A stretch of DNA of 64,000 nucleotides. It comes from JAEXOD01 sp964652025 (GTDB taxonomy: Bacteria; Bacteroidota; Ignavibacteria; Ignavibacteriales; Melioribacteraceae). The notes below the pieces were generated by a model. The model made no database searches. It had not been told where the DNA came from and saw nothing but the letters and a program-made list of their open reading frames with translations. The stretch lies in assembly GCA_964652025.1 (NCBI GenBank), contig CAZYZX010000007.1, positions 62,001 to 126,000 on the forward strand, read 5' to 3'. Below, one piece after another: positions 7,461-15,615 of this stretch (its first letter is position 1; each line of letters begins with the position of its first letter). A program made the position numbers and the translations under genes.

Positions 7461-9437
7461 TTACTCTAAATTACGTCTAACCCAATTTTCTAAACCTTCG
7501 GAAACAATCAATTCTTGAGCAGCCTTACCAACAGGGGAAATATAATAATTTTTGTTGTTAAAAGAAATAAAAGAATTAGCAAAATTAATATTAATTAAAG
7601 AATTAGTTTTAATTGTTAATTTTTCTGTACCATAATAAGCTTTCAAATCATTAATTAATTCAGGTACTTCTAAAATTAAAAATCCATTATTAAGCGCATT
7701 TCTTTTGTATGTTTCGCTAAAAGAGCCTGCAATTACAAGTTGTATTCCTTTATATTTTAAGGCAGTTGCTGCTTGCTCTCTGCTACTACCCGTTCCAAAG
7801 TTAAATCCTGCAGCAAGTATATCACCACTTTTAGCAATATTTTTAAATTCTGGGTCATAATTTTCCATAACAACTTCTGCTTGTTGCTGTGGAGTGAAAT
7901 CATCGTTATAAGTGTATTTGCCAGGGTAAATTCCATCTGTATTTAAGTTATCTTGTGGGCAAAAAATAAATTCCCCTTCAATCGATTCAGGAAAACCATC
8001 TATAATTTTAACCTTTTCTGCTTTAACTTCTTTAGGTTTATTTTCAACTATATTTGCTGCTATTTCTACATTATTATAAGCATCATCTCCAGTAATATAA
8101 CCCTTTAGTGCGCTATAAGCAACAACAGCGGGCGAAGCTAAAAATGCAAAAGCATTTGGTGAACCCATTCTGCCTTTAAAGTTTCTGTTAGTTGCAGAAA
8201 TTCCCACTTCGTTATCTTCAAGTAATCCAGTTCCTAACCCAATACATGGGCCACAACCTGGCGGTAATTCAATTGCCCCTGCATCTAAGAATACTTGCCA
8301 TATGCCTGTTTTTACTGCTTTTTCTTTAATTTCGCTACTAGCTGGTGAAACGTAAAACTTAACATGCTCTGCAACTTTTTTATCTTTTAATATTTCTGCT
8401 GCATCTAATAAATCTTCGTAACGACTATTTACACAAGAAACTAAATAAGCTTTATCAATTTTTATTTTTTTAGTACTTATTTCACTAACTTTGGTCATTT
8501 TTTTTACAGTGTTTGGTCCAGATACATAAGGTTCAATAGTAGATAAATCTATAGTAATTTCTTTTGCATAGTATGCATCTACATCTGGCTGTAAATTTGG
8601 TAATTCTTCAATAAGTTTATTGATAGTAAAATCGTTAATTCTTGGATGAATACCATTAGAATTTTTATCGGAGTTTACACCAGCTAAGCCACGTTTTTTT
8701 AGGAATTCATTTCTTTCTTTAAGCCAATTTATAGTTACTTCATCAATGGGGAAAAGCCCAACCAAAGCACCCCATTCGGTTGTCATGTTTGCAATAGAAA
8801 GTCTTTGATCTATTGTAAGATATTTAACACCTTCACCAGAAAATTCAATTCCAAAATTAAGGACTTCATCATTGTTAAAATAACCACATAAAGCAATAAT
8901 TAAATCTTTACCTGTAACACCCTTATTAAATTTGTTAAATAAATTAACTTTTGCAATAGGGGGCACTTGCCACCAAGTTAAACCAGTAGCCCAAATAGCA
9001 GCAGCATCTGTTCTAACAATAGGAGTGCCAAGGCAACCTAAACCACCATACATATTACTGTGGCTATCAGAAGCAACAGCCATAGTGCCAGGGAAAGCAT
9101 ATCCTTCTTCGCACATTATTTGATGACCTATACCTCTACCGGCAGGGTAAAAGTCTGCGCCCATACTTTTACTAAATTCTTCTATTTTTTTGTATTTTTC
9201 TAAATTTTTTTCAGAAGTATCTTGCACATTGTGGTCTAATGTGTGAACTACTTGGTTTGGAAAAGCTAATTTTTTTGCTCCAATACTTTTAAATTTTGGT
9301 ATAACCGCACCCGTATTATCGTGGGTCATTATATAAGCTGGTTTAATAGAGATAAAACTACCAGCATAAACTTTTTCACCATCATCTAAACCGTAAGCGT
9401 ATTTTTGAGCTATTTTTTCAACTAAATTTTGTCCCAT
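7461..9437 (-). CDS. lys4: Homoaconitase, fungal LYS4-type single chain (aconitase superfamily)
   Basis: 658 residues with the aconitase [4Fe-4S] domains and the swivel domain in one chain. Cluster cysteines are C335 (SCVNSR), C395 and C398 (GCGPC). Blocks such as RGIGHQIM, EEGYAFPGTMAVASDSHSN, GTPIVRTDAAAIWATG, NMTTEWGAL, GISATNRNFKGRMGS and FNFGTGSSREQAATAL match the yeast mitochondrial homoaconitase Lys4 as I recall it, even to the chain ends (GQNL-EKI at the start, GLE-WV near the end). They do not match the mitochondrial or AcnB-type aconitases. Homoaconitase interconverts homocitrate and homoisocitrate in alpha-aminoadipate lysine synthesis. The minus-strand RBS is gagg. The adjoining dehydrogenase could supply the next step. 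Aconitase activity on citrate remains an alternative. Confidence 0.85.
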   Translation of the reverse strand: MGQNLVEKIAQKYAYGLDDGEKVYAGSFISIKPAYIMTHDNTGAVIPKFKSIGAKKLAFPNQVVHTLDHNVQDTSEKNLEKYKKIEEFSKSMGADFYPAGRGIGHQIMCEEGYAFPGTMAVASDSHSNMYGGLGCLGTPIVRTDAAAIWATGLTWWQVPPIAKVNLFNKFNKGVTGKDLIIALCGYFNNDEVLNFGIEFSGEGVKYLTIDQRLSIANMTTEWGALVGLFPIDEVTINWLKERNEFLKKRGLAGVNSDKNSNGIHPRINDFTINKLIEELPNLQPDVDAYYAKEITIDLSTIEPYVSGPNTVKKMTKVSEISTKKIKIDKAYLVSCVNSRYEDLLDAAEILKDKKVAEHVKFYVSPASSEIKEKAVKTGIWQVFLDAGAIELPPGCGPCIGLGTGLLEDNEVGISATNRNFKGRMGSPNAFAFLASPAVVAYSALKGYITGDDAYNNVEIAANIVENKPKEVKAEKVKIIDGFPESIEGEFIFCPQDNLNTDGIYPGKYTYNDDFTPQQQAEVVMENYDPEFKNIAKSGDILAAGFNFGTGSSREQAATALKYKGIQLVIAGSFSETYKRNALNNGFLILEVPELINDLKAYYGTEKLTIKTNSLININFANSFISFNNKNYYISPVGKAAQELIVSEGLENWVRRNLE

Positions 9438-9445
9438 AAAAACCT

Positions 9446-9997
9446 CTATAGTTTAATAGTAACTTCAGGTCTAAAAGGGTCAAAGCTAACAAAATCCGCA
9501 TGATGAACTATGATAGCTTCTACAGTTCGTTTACCTAAATCACCTTCTTTAGAGTGAGCGCCAATAATATGTAAAACCTCTGGAGGCAAATTAAATCTAT
9601 CTGCTATAGCAATACCACTAAAAGGATGGCGAACAAGTTTGCCTGCTTTAGATGTGGTAAGTTTCCCATCAACTATTTCATACTCAATAAGTTTACCAAC
9701 GTCTATTAAAATTGCACCCGCAATTAAAATATCCATATCAATTTTAATTTGGTCTTTAAAGTTATTTTGCATTATTTTAGCCATTTCCACTGCTAAATGG
9801 ACGCAGGTTCTTTTATGGTTCATAAAAGAAATGTTGCAATCCTTAATAAGTAGAGAAAAAGGGATGACTTCTAAATCTTCTGGTGTTAAAGGGCTATTTT
9901 CAATAGCATAAATCCAACATTGTAGTACTTTTTCTTTTAGTTCAGAGTCATTAATCCAATTTATTTCTGGCCAAATTTTTAATACTTTCTCTCTCAT
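9446..9997 (-). CDS. HD-fold phosphohydrolase-like protein with an altered HD motif
   Basis: 183 residues, cytosolic. The HD-superfamily pattern is recognisable: H67 (RTCVH), then ILIDVGKLIEY at 95-105, H124 (VRHPFSG), H148 (GAHS), and H165-H166 with D168 (HHAD). The diagnostic His-Asp doublet is Ile98-Asp99, so the histidine is replaced. The other candidate metal ligands remain. The gene is 8 bases upstream of the homoaconitase gene on the same strand and 60 bases downstream of the dehydrogenase gene. The conserved fold and placement suggest a role tied to those two enzymes. No substrate can be inferred, and loss of the histidine may mean altered metal use or no catalysis. Confidence 0.75.
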   Translation of the reverse strand: MREKVLKIWPEINWINDSELKEKVLQCWIYAIENSPLTPEDLEVIPFSLLIKDCNISFMNHKRTCVHLAVEMAKIMQNNFKDQIKIDMDILIAGAILIDVGKLIEYEIVDGKLTTSKAGKLVRHPFSGIAIADRFNLPPEVLHIIGAHSKEGDLGKRTVEAIIVHHADFVSFDPFRPEVTIKL

Positions 9998-10029
9998 ATA
10001 TCACCTTAAAAGTAAATAAAAATGTTAAT

Positions 10030-10052
10030 AAAAAGCCCGCAAGTAAGCGGGC
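10030..10052 (-). terminator. Intrinsic terminator after the dehydrogenase gene
   Basis: The hairpin has six GC-only base pairs (gcccgc, six-base loop, gcgggc; 10035-10052), followed on the minus strand by a run of five T. It lies between the dehydrogenase stop and the HD-protein start, so it would separate or attenuate transcription within the cluster. Confidence 0.8.
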
Positions 10053-10057
10053 AAAAA

Positions 10058-11236
10058 TTATAATTTAGAAATAATAGCGTCAGTCATTTGTTGAGTAGTG
10101 CAAGCACCATGTTCAAAAACATCTGGACCGCCTTTAAGTTTAAGCATGTCATAGGTTTTAACTTTACCTTCTTCTATAACTTTAGCAATTGCATTTTTAA
10201 TCCTTTCAGCAAATTTGTGCTCGCCAATATGGTCTAGCATCATAACAGCAGAAAGAATCATAGCAATAGGGTTAACAATAGAAGGATTTAATTTTTCGTA
10301 TTTTGGTGCGGAGCCGTGAGTAGGTTCAAAAACAGCAACATCTTCTCCAATATTAGCAGAGCAAGCAAAACCCAGACCACCAACTAAACCAGCAAAGCCA
10401 TCGCTAATAATATCACCAAACATATTCCCAGCTACAATAACGCCATATATTTCAGGGTTTTTTGTAAGCCACATCATTTGGGCATCAATATTAGTATCCC
10501 AAAGTTCAATTTCTGGGTAATCTTTTGCGATAATTTTTGCTTCTTTAAGCATCATACCGCTAGTTTCTCTAATAACATTAGGTTTTTCGCAAATAGTAAG
10601 GTTTTTATATCCATATTTGCGGGCATATTCAAAACCTGCTTTAATTATTCTTCTGCAAGCGTTACGGCTAAAAATTCTTGTGCTTACGGCTAAATCTTCG
10701 CTAGAAACATCTTTAAAGAAAGCCATTTTAGGATGAGTTTCTAAAGCATCTCTAACAACTTTAGGAGGGTTAGTCCATTCAACACCACTATAAAGTCCTT
10801 CTGTATTTTGCCTAAAAATAACAGCATTAACAGGTGGTTCTTCGATAACGTCATTAATACCTTTTCTAATAAAATTTAATGGATTACCTTTAAAGGAAAC
10901 ACAAGGACGGATACAAATATCCAAATTAAAATGTTGACGCATAGCAACAATAGGGCTATAATATACGTATCCTTTCCCTTGTAATTCTGGGGAAAGTTCT
11001 TTTGCGGCAGCTTCTTTTGGTTTACTAGTGATTGCACCAAATAATCCAATTTTGTGTTCTTGTAATAAATCAATTGTTCTTTGAGGTAAAGGATTCCCTT
11101 CTTTAATCCAAAAATCCCAACCAATATCACCATGAACATAGTTAGCTTTAAAGCCAACGGCATCTAACACTCTAATAGCTTCTGGGGTTACAACTTTTCC
11201 TATTCCATCACCAGGCATTGTTACAATAGTTCTCAT
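10058..11236 (-). CDS. Isocitrate/isopropylmalate/homoisocitrate dehydrogenase family enzyme
   Basis: 392 residues of the NAD(P)-dependent beta-decarboxylating dehydrogenase family. Visible are the N-terminal MPGDGIG motif, SPIVAMRQHFNLDICIRP (substrate-binding arginines), RQNTEGLYSGVEW, the metal-binding aspartate region (GNMFGDIISDGFAGLVGGLG) and the nucleotide-binding EPTHGSAPKY. These enzymes oxidatively decarboxylate isocitrate, 3-isopropylmalate or homoisocitrate. The SPIVAMR block resembles the SPIVALR of yeast homoisocitrate dehydrogenase Lys12 as I recall it. With the LYS4-type homoaconitase two genes away, homoisocitrate is a plausible substrate; isocitrate remains a real alternative. 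The gene has its own terminator, so it may be expressed more strongly than the genes after it. Confidence 0.85.
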   Translation of the reverse strand: MRTIVTMPGDGIGKVVTPEAIRVLDAVGFKANYVHGDIGWDFWIKEGNPLPQRTIDLLQEHKIGLFGAITSKPKEAAAKELSPELQGKGYVYYSPIVAMRQHFNLDICIRPCVSFKGNPLNFIRKGINDVIEEPPVNAVIFRQNTEGLYSGVEWTNPPKVVRDALETHPKMAFFKDVSSEDLAVSTRIFSRNACRRIIKAGFEYARKYGYKNLTICEKPNVIRETSGMMLKEAKIIAKDYPEIELWDTNIDAQMMWLTKNPEIYGVIVAGNMFGDIISDGFAGLVGGLGFACSANIGEDVAVFEPTHGSAPKYEKLNPSIVNPIAMILSAVMMLDHIGEHKFAERIKNAIAKVIEEGKVKTYDMLKLKGGPDVFEHGACTTQQMTDAIISKL

Positions 11237-11355
11237 ACGTTATTCCTCTTTAAATTAAGTGTTGTTTTTAATAAATTATTCTACAAAATATTTGTAAAAA
11301 TATTATTTTGCAAGAAAAATAATTTTATTTTAGTAAAAAAATTACAAAAAATAAT

Positions 11356-11384
11356 TTGCAAAAATCTTAATAATTTGGTAATTT
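11356..11384 (+). promoter_or_regulatory. Possible sigma-70-like promoter of the secreted-protein gene
   Basis: TTGCAA at 11356-11361, a 17-base spacer and TAATTT at 11379-11384 fit a primary-sigma promoter. The predicted leader is about 27 bases and contains a GAGG ribosome-binding site at 11406-11409. In such AT-rich DNA, matches arise by chance, so confidence is low. Confidence 0.35.
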
Positions 11385-11417
11385 AGATTAAACACTAACA
11401 AAAATGAGGTTATATTT

Positions 11418-14400
11418 ATGAGAAAAATCTTTCTACTATTATTAGTAACTATCATGTTAGCGGGATTAAGTAATTTGGTAGCTCAGGAAAAGAGTGGAGT
11501 GCAAGAGCAGCCAGATTATTCAATTTATACTAACATATTAGGTACTGAAGATACTGTAATAACAACTTTCCCTTATGTTGAAAGTTTTGATGGTGCAACA
11601 TTTTTGCCAAATGGATGGACACAATCTAGCCCTACTGGTAAATTATGGGATAGAGTAACATCGGGTACAAACCCCACTACTACACCAAAAGATGGCACCC
11701 ACATGTTGCGCTATTATTGTTACACTTATTCTTCAGGTTCTAATGCTACATTAGTAACCCCACCATTAACATTTGGTGCCGGTACTTATAGAGTAAAATT
11801 CTGGATGTATAGAGATAATGGTTATACTACATATTTAGATAACGTTGAAGTTTTATATAATGATAGCAATAACGTAACGACCGCCACTTCGCTGGGAATA
11901 ATAAACAGAGCTATTAATCAAGCACCAGTAGTGAGTGCAAATGGTTGGTATGAATATTCATTTGAATTACCAGCAACTACACAAGGTACGGATAGAAGAG
12001 TATTCTTTAAAGCGACTAGTAAATATGGTAACAACATATTTGTTGATAAAATTACCATTGAACAAGTAATGAATACTACTGTAGATTGGTGTAATTTACA
12101 ATGGCCACTTACTCATACAATGCAAGCTGGTAGCAATTTTACAGTTTATGCACAAGCATGGATTAATAATGTGACCAATTTACCAGGCGCTACTCCATTG
12201 TTAGAGTGCTACATTGGTGTAAGCAGTACAAATACAGACCCTGCAACATGGACAACTTGGTATCCAGCAACATTTAACGTAGATTCTGGCAACAATGATG
12301 AGTTTATGTCCACAATAGGAGCAGATTTACCAGCAGGAACATATTATTATGCAAGTAAATGGATTTATCAAGGTGGACCAGCAAAATATGGTGGTACAAA
12401 CGGTTTTTGGGATGGCACAACTAGTATATCTGGTGTTTTAACAGTTACACCATTTACTGTTACATCATTTCCATATTCTGAAGGTTTTGAAGGTGCTGTA
12501 TTTCCACCAACAGGTTGGTTAGTTCAAGATGTTAATGGAGCACCAACATGGACATCTTCTACTGGAGCACCAAGAACAGGTACGAAACATGCACGTTATA
12601 CATACAGCACAACTAAACCTGGGGACGATTATTTGTTTACCCCAGCAATACAAGTAGAAGCTGGTAAAATGTATTACGTCTCTTATTATTACCGTGCACA
12701 ATCTGCAACTTATCCTGAAAAGATGAAAGTTGTTTTAGCATCAGACCAAAATAACAATTCAATAATAAGCACATTAGCAGATCATCCGAATATGGTTAAT
12801 ACTGTTTATGAAAATAATGTAGCTTATTTTACTGCCCCAACAAAAGGAACAGTCTATATTGGTTTCCATGCTTATAGTTTGGCAGACAAATACTATATAA
12901 ACTTAGATGATATAGAAATTGGTAAAGTACCAGATAATGATTTAGCAGTTGTTTCCTTAACTCAATTAAATGCTATTCCAGATCCTTATAAAGGTGAAAA
13001 TGATACAAAAGGTGTTAAAGAAGAAACACAATTTGATTTTAGTGGAGTAAAAGGCGCTTATTCTGAACGTTCAGCTATATATGAACCAAGATTTAGCGAT
13101 GGAGATAACACTACAAACTTAGTAACATATATTAATGGAACTCCATTTACTGAAGGGTACACCCCAGTAAATATGCGTGCAATTGTAAAAAATATTGGGT
13201 CAAATCCTTTAAGTTACACATTAAATACAGTATTTAATGGTGTGGCAGGAACACCTATTAATCGTCCAGCTTTAGTATTTGGGCAGAATGATACAGTAAC
13301 CTTTAACCCAACACCAACAGCTCGTGGAACATTCACAACAGAAGTTAATATTACAGCTACTGGTGATACAAATAATGTTAATAATTCATTGCCGTATTTC
13401 AGAACATTAGTATATCCTGACCAAATGATTAGGATTAAATATGATAATGGTACAAATACCCCAACAACATATTTAGGTTTTGGTGCCAATAATTTACCAT
13501 TAACAGCAGTAGTTAAATTTGTTGCACCAGATAATATGAGATTAGCAAACGTAGACGCATTTTACAGAAATGAAGCTAGCACAGCAGATATAACAGTAAA
13601 AGTTTACGAAGCAGGAACTGATACAACACCAGGCGCAATAATTTATACAAAAACATTTAACGGTGTAAACTACCTAACAGCCGGTGCAACAGGTTCTTAT
13701 GTAACATTACCATTAGATAATAATGCACCTACTTTTACAGCAGGAACAACATTTTGGGTAGGTATTACTTTTGATGCAGCTATACAATTCCCAATGGGTG
13801 CACATGCCACTTCTCCAACACCTGGGCATAGTTTCTTATCAAGTGATGGAACAACATGGTTCCCAGCAGTAATAGGAACCACAACTTACTCTTGGTTGTT
13901 ACGTGCAGTAGGTACCCCTTGGACTCCTCCACAGTATACAACATTGTGGGAAAGAAGCCAAGCAACTAACACAATGCCAAGTTGGTTTAGTACAACAAGT
14001 TTAGAAAGAGGGTTGGCATACGTAACAGTTCAAGCCCCAGAAAGCTTTTTACACAGATTATATGTAGCTTCTAGAAATGGTGGTAACTTTGTAAAAATTA
14101 TAAATGCAGATAATGGAAATGACATAGGTGACTTAAATACAACTGGAATCTCTGGTGGTACTTATGCATTAAACGATGTAGAAACATCTTATGATGGTAA
14201 AGTATTTACAGCAAATTTAACAACAAATACATCTACATCTCCGTTTAAAGTATATATGTGGGATAATGAATCTGCTGCACCAGTAAATATTATTAGCTAT
14301 CAAGGTGAGGCAGTAAGATTAGGAGATAAATTTACAGTTGTTGGAAATGTATTTGATAATACAGCAGTAATTTGGGCAGCTTCTGCTACAAGTGGAGCAA

Positions 14401-15473
14401 TGAAAGTATATAAATTTAGTATGAATAATGGTACATTTAGCAGCACACCTGAGGTAATTACTTTAAGTGATAATGCAATAGGAACACCATCAAGTGCTTC
14501 AGTTGGTCCATTACCAAATGGTGATTTTTATTGGAAGGCAACGGGATTTGGTGTTAAAAAATACTCTGCAAATGGAACGTTATTAGGAACTATTCCAACT
14601 ACAGCAGTAGCATCTGGTGGAAATGCAATTAGATATTTAGGATCAGTTGGAAATTATGAGTATATAGTAGTATTCCAGTATGGTAGTGGTAATGAAAGAG
14701 CAAGAATAATGAAGGTTGACCCTAACGATATTGCTGCTGCAACAACTTACGATTTGACAAATGTTTTAGGAACAAATTCCAATCCAAATGGCACGGGAGA
14801 CGTTGCATTTGAATTAAACCCAGATGGAACAGCTCGCATATTTGTTTTATCAACAAATAATGGATTTGGTGCTTATCAAACAGTTACTCCAGTTCCAGTT
14901 GAACTTACATCTTTTGTTGCTAATGTAGATAAAGATGTTGTAACATTAAATTGGACAACAGCAACAGAAACAAACACTAAAGAATTTATTATCGAAAGAA
15001 AATATGGTAACGATTGGGCAGTAGCTGGCAGAGTTAATGCAAATGGTACTACAACAGAACCAAAAGCTTACGCTTTCAGCGAAAAATTAGATAATACTGG
15101 TAAATACAGCTACAGATTAAAAATAGTTGATTTTGACGGTACATACAACTACAGTGCTACAATTATGGTAGAAGTTGGTGTTCCAACAACATTCAGCTTG
15201 TCACAAAATTATCCAAACCCATTTAACCCATCAACTAAAATTAACTATACTTTACCAGTTGATAGCAAGGTTACTTTAGAAGTATTTGATATTACTGGTC
15301 AAAAGGTAGCAACCTTAATTAACAGTGAAGTTAAAGCTGGTTACTATAGTGTAGATTTTGCAGCTGGAAATTATGGTTTAGCTAGTGGTGTTTATATCTA
15401 CAGATTATCAGCTTCTTCTTTAACTGATGGTAAAACATTTGTTAATACTAAGAAGATGATGTTATTAAAGTAA
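11418..15473 (+). CDS. Large secreted multidomain protein with C-terminal type IX sorting domain
   Basis: 1351 residues. A signal peptide covers about 1-22 (ending near NLVAQ). Two choice-of-anchor-J (cleaved-adhesin/MAM-like) modules lie at about 50-220 and 345-500; each opens with a P-Y-x-E-x-F-(D/E)-G-A-x-(F)-x-P-x-G-W motif. The middle (about 500-880) is Thr/Asn-rich with CARDB-like and beta-sandwich segments, and about 880-1155 looks like a beta-propeller. A fibronectin-like module (about 1158-1250) precedes the sorting domain (about 1258-1351, with QNYPNPFNPSTKINY and a GVYIYRL block). It should be exported by Sec and secreted or surface-attached by the type IX system. Partner or ligand is unknown. 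It is monocistronic, with a promoter-like region before it and a strong terminator after it. Confidence 0.88.
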   Translation: MRKIFLLLLVTIMLAGLSNLVAQEKSGVQEQPDYSIYTNILGTEDTVITTFPYVESFDGATFLPNGWTQSSPTGKLWDRVTSGTNPTTTPKDGTHMLRYYCYTYSSGSNATLVTPPLTFGAGTYRVKFWMYRDNGYTTYLDNVEVLYNDSNNVTTATSLGIINRAINQAPVVSANGWYEYSFELPATTQGTDRRVFFKATSKYGNNIFVDKITIEQVMNTTVDWCNLQWPLTHTMQAGSNFTVYAQAWINNVTNLPGATPLLECYIGVSSTNTDPATWTTWYPATFNVDSGNNDEFMSTIGADLPAGTYYYASKWIYQGGPAKYGGTNGFWDGTTSISGVLTVTPFTVTSFPYSEGFEGAVFPPTGWLVQDVNGAPTWTSSTGAPRTGTKHARYTYSTTKPGDDYLFTPAIQVEAGKMYYVSYYYRAQSATYPEKMKVVLASDQNNNSIISTLADHPNMVNTVYENNVAYFTAPTKGTVYIGFHAYSLADKYYINLDDIEIGKVPDNDLAVVSLTQLNAIPDPYKGENDTKGVKEETQFDFSGVKGAYSERSAIYEPRFSDGDNTTNLVTYINGTPFTEGYTPVNMRAIVKNIGSNPLSYTLNTVFNGVAGTPINRPALVFGQNDTVTFNPTPTARGTFTTEVNITATGDTNNVNNSLPYFRTLVYPDQMIRIKYDNGTNTPTTYLGFGANNLPLTAVVKFVAPDNMRLANVDAFYRNEASTADITVKVYEAGTDTTPGAIIYTKTFNGVNYLTAGATGSYVTLPLDNNAPTFTAGTTFWVGITFDAAIQFPMGAHATSPTPGHSFLSSDGTTWFPAVIGTTTYSWLLRAVGTPWTPPQYTTLWERSQATNTMPSWFSTTSLERGLAYVTVQAPESFLHRLYVASRNGGNFVKIINADNGNDIGDLNTTGISGGTYALNDVETSYDGKVFTANLTTNTSTSPFKVYMWDNESAAPVNIISYQGEAVRLGDKFTVVGNVFDNTAVIWAASATSGAMKVYKFSMNNGTFSSTPEVITLSDNAIGTPSSASVGPLPNGDFYWKATGFGVKKYSANGTLLGTIPTTAVASGGNAIRYLGSVGNYEYIVVFQYGSGNERARIMKVDPNDIAAATTYDLTNVLGTNSNPNGTGDVAFELNPDGTARIFVLSTNNGFGAYQTVTPVPVELTSFVANVDKDVVTLNWTTATETNTKEFIIERKYGNDWAVAGRVNANGTTTEPKAYAFSEKLDNTGKYSYRLKIVDFDGTYNYSATIMVEVGVPTTFSLSQNYPNPFNPSTKINYTLPVDSKVTLEVFDITGQKVATLINSEVKAGYYSVDFAAGNYGLASGVYIYRLSASSLTDGKTFVNTKKMMLLK

Positions 15474-15495
15474 AATTGTTTACTTAAAATTTATA

Positions 15496-15523
15496 AAAAC
15501 CCCATCTTAGGATGGGGTTTTTT
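15496..15523 (+). terminator. Intrinsic terminator after the secreted-protein gene
   Basis: The stem ccccatc / gatgggg (15500-15517) has a four-base loop and is followed by a run of six T: a classic rho-independent terminator 23 bases past the stop. Confidence 0.9.
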
Positions 15524-15551
15524 ATTTTAAATAAATTAGTTTAATAAAGTT

Positions 15552-15589
15552 ATAAAAAAAAGGCTTTAGTAAAAGTTACTAAAGCCTTT
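15552..15589 (-). terminator. Intrinsic terminator after glgC
   Basis: A perfect 14-base-pair stem (15559-15572 with 15576-15589) and a three-base loop are followed, on the minus strand, by a T run (complement of the A tract just below 15559). It ends transcription from the convergent glgC gene. Confidence 0.85.
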
Positions 15590-15615
15590 AATAAAAAGAA
15601 GTAAATATTAATAGA

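Noticed and set aside
7461..9437. Ordinary TCA-cycle aconitase
   Set aside because: Mitochondrial-type and AcnB aconitases lack the GTPIVRTDAAAIWATG and RNFKGRMGS-type blocks seen here, and the length (658) fits Lys4. Citrate activity is still possible, so it is kept as an alternative, not the call.
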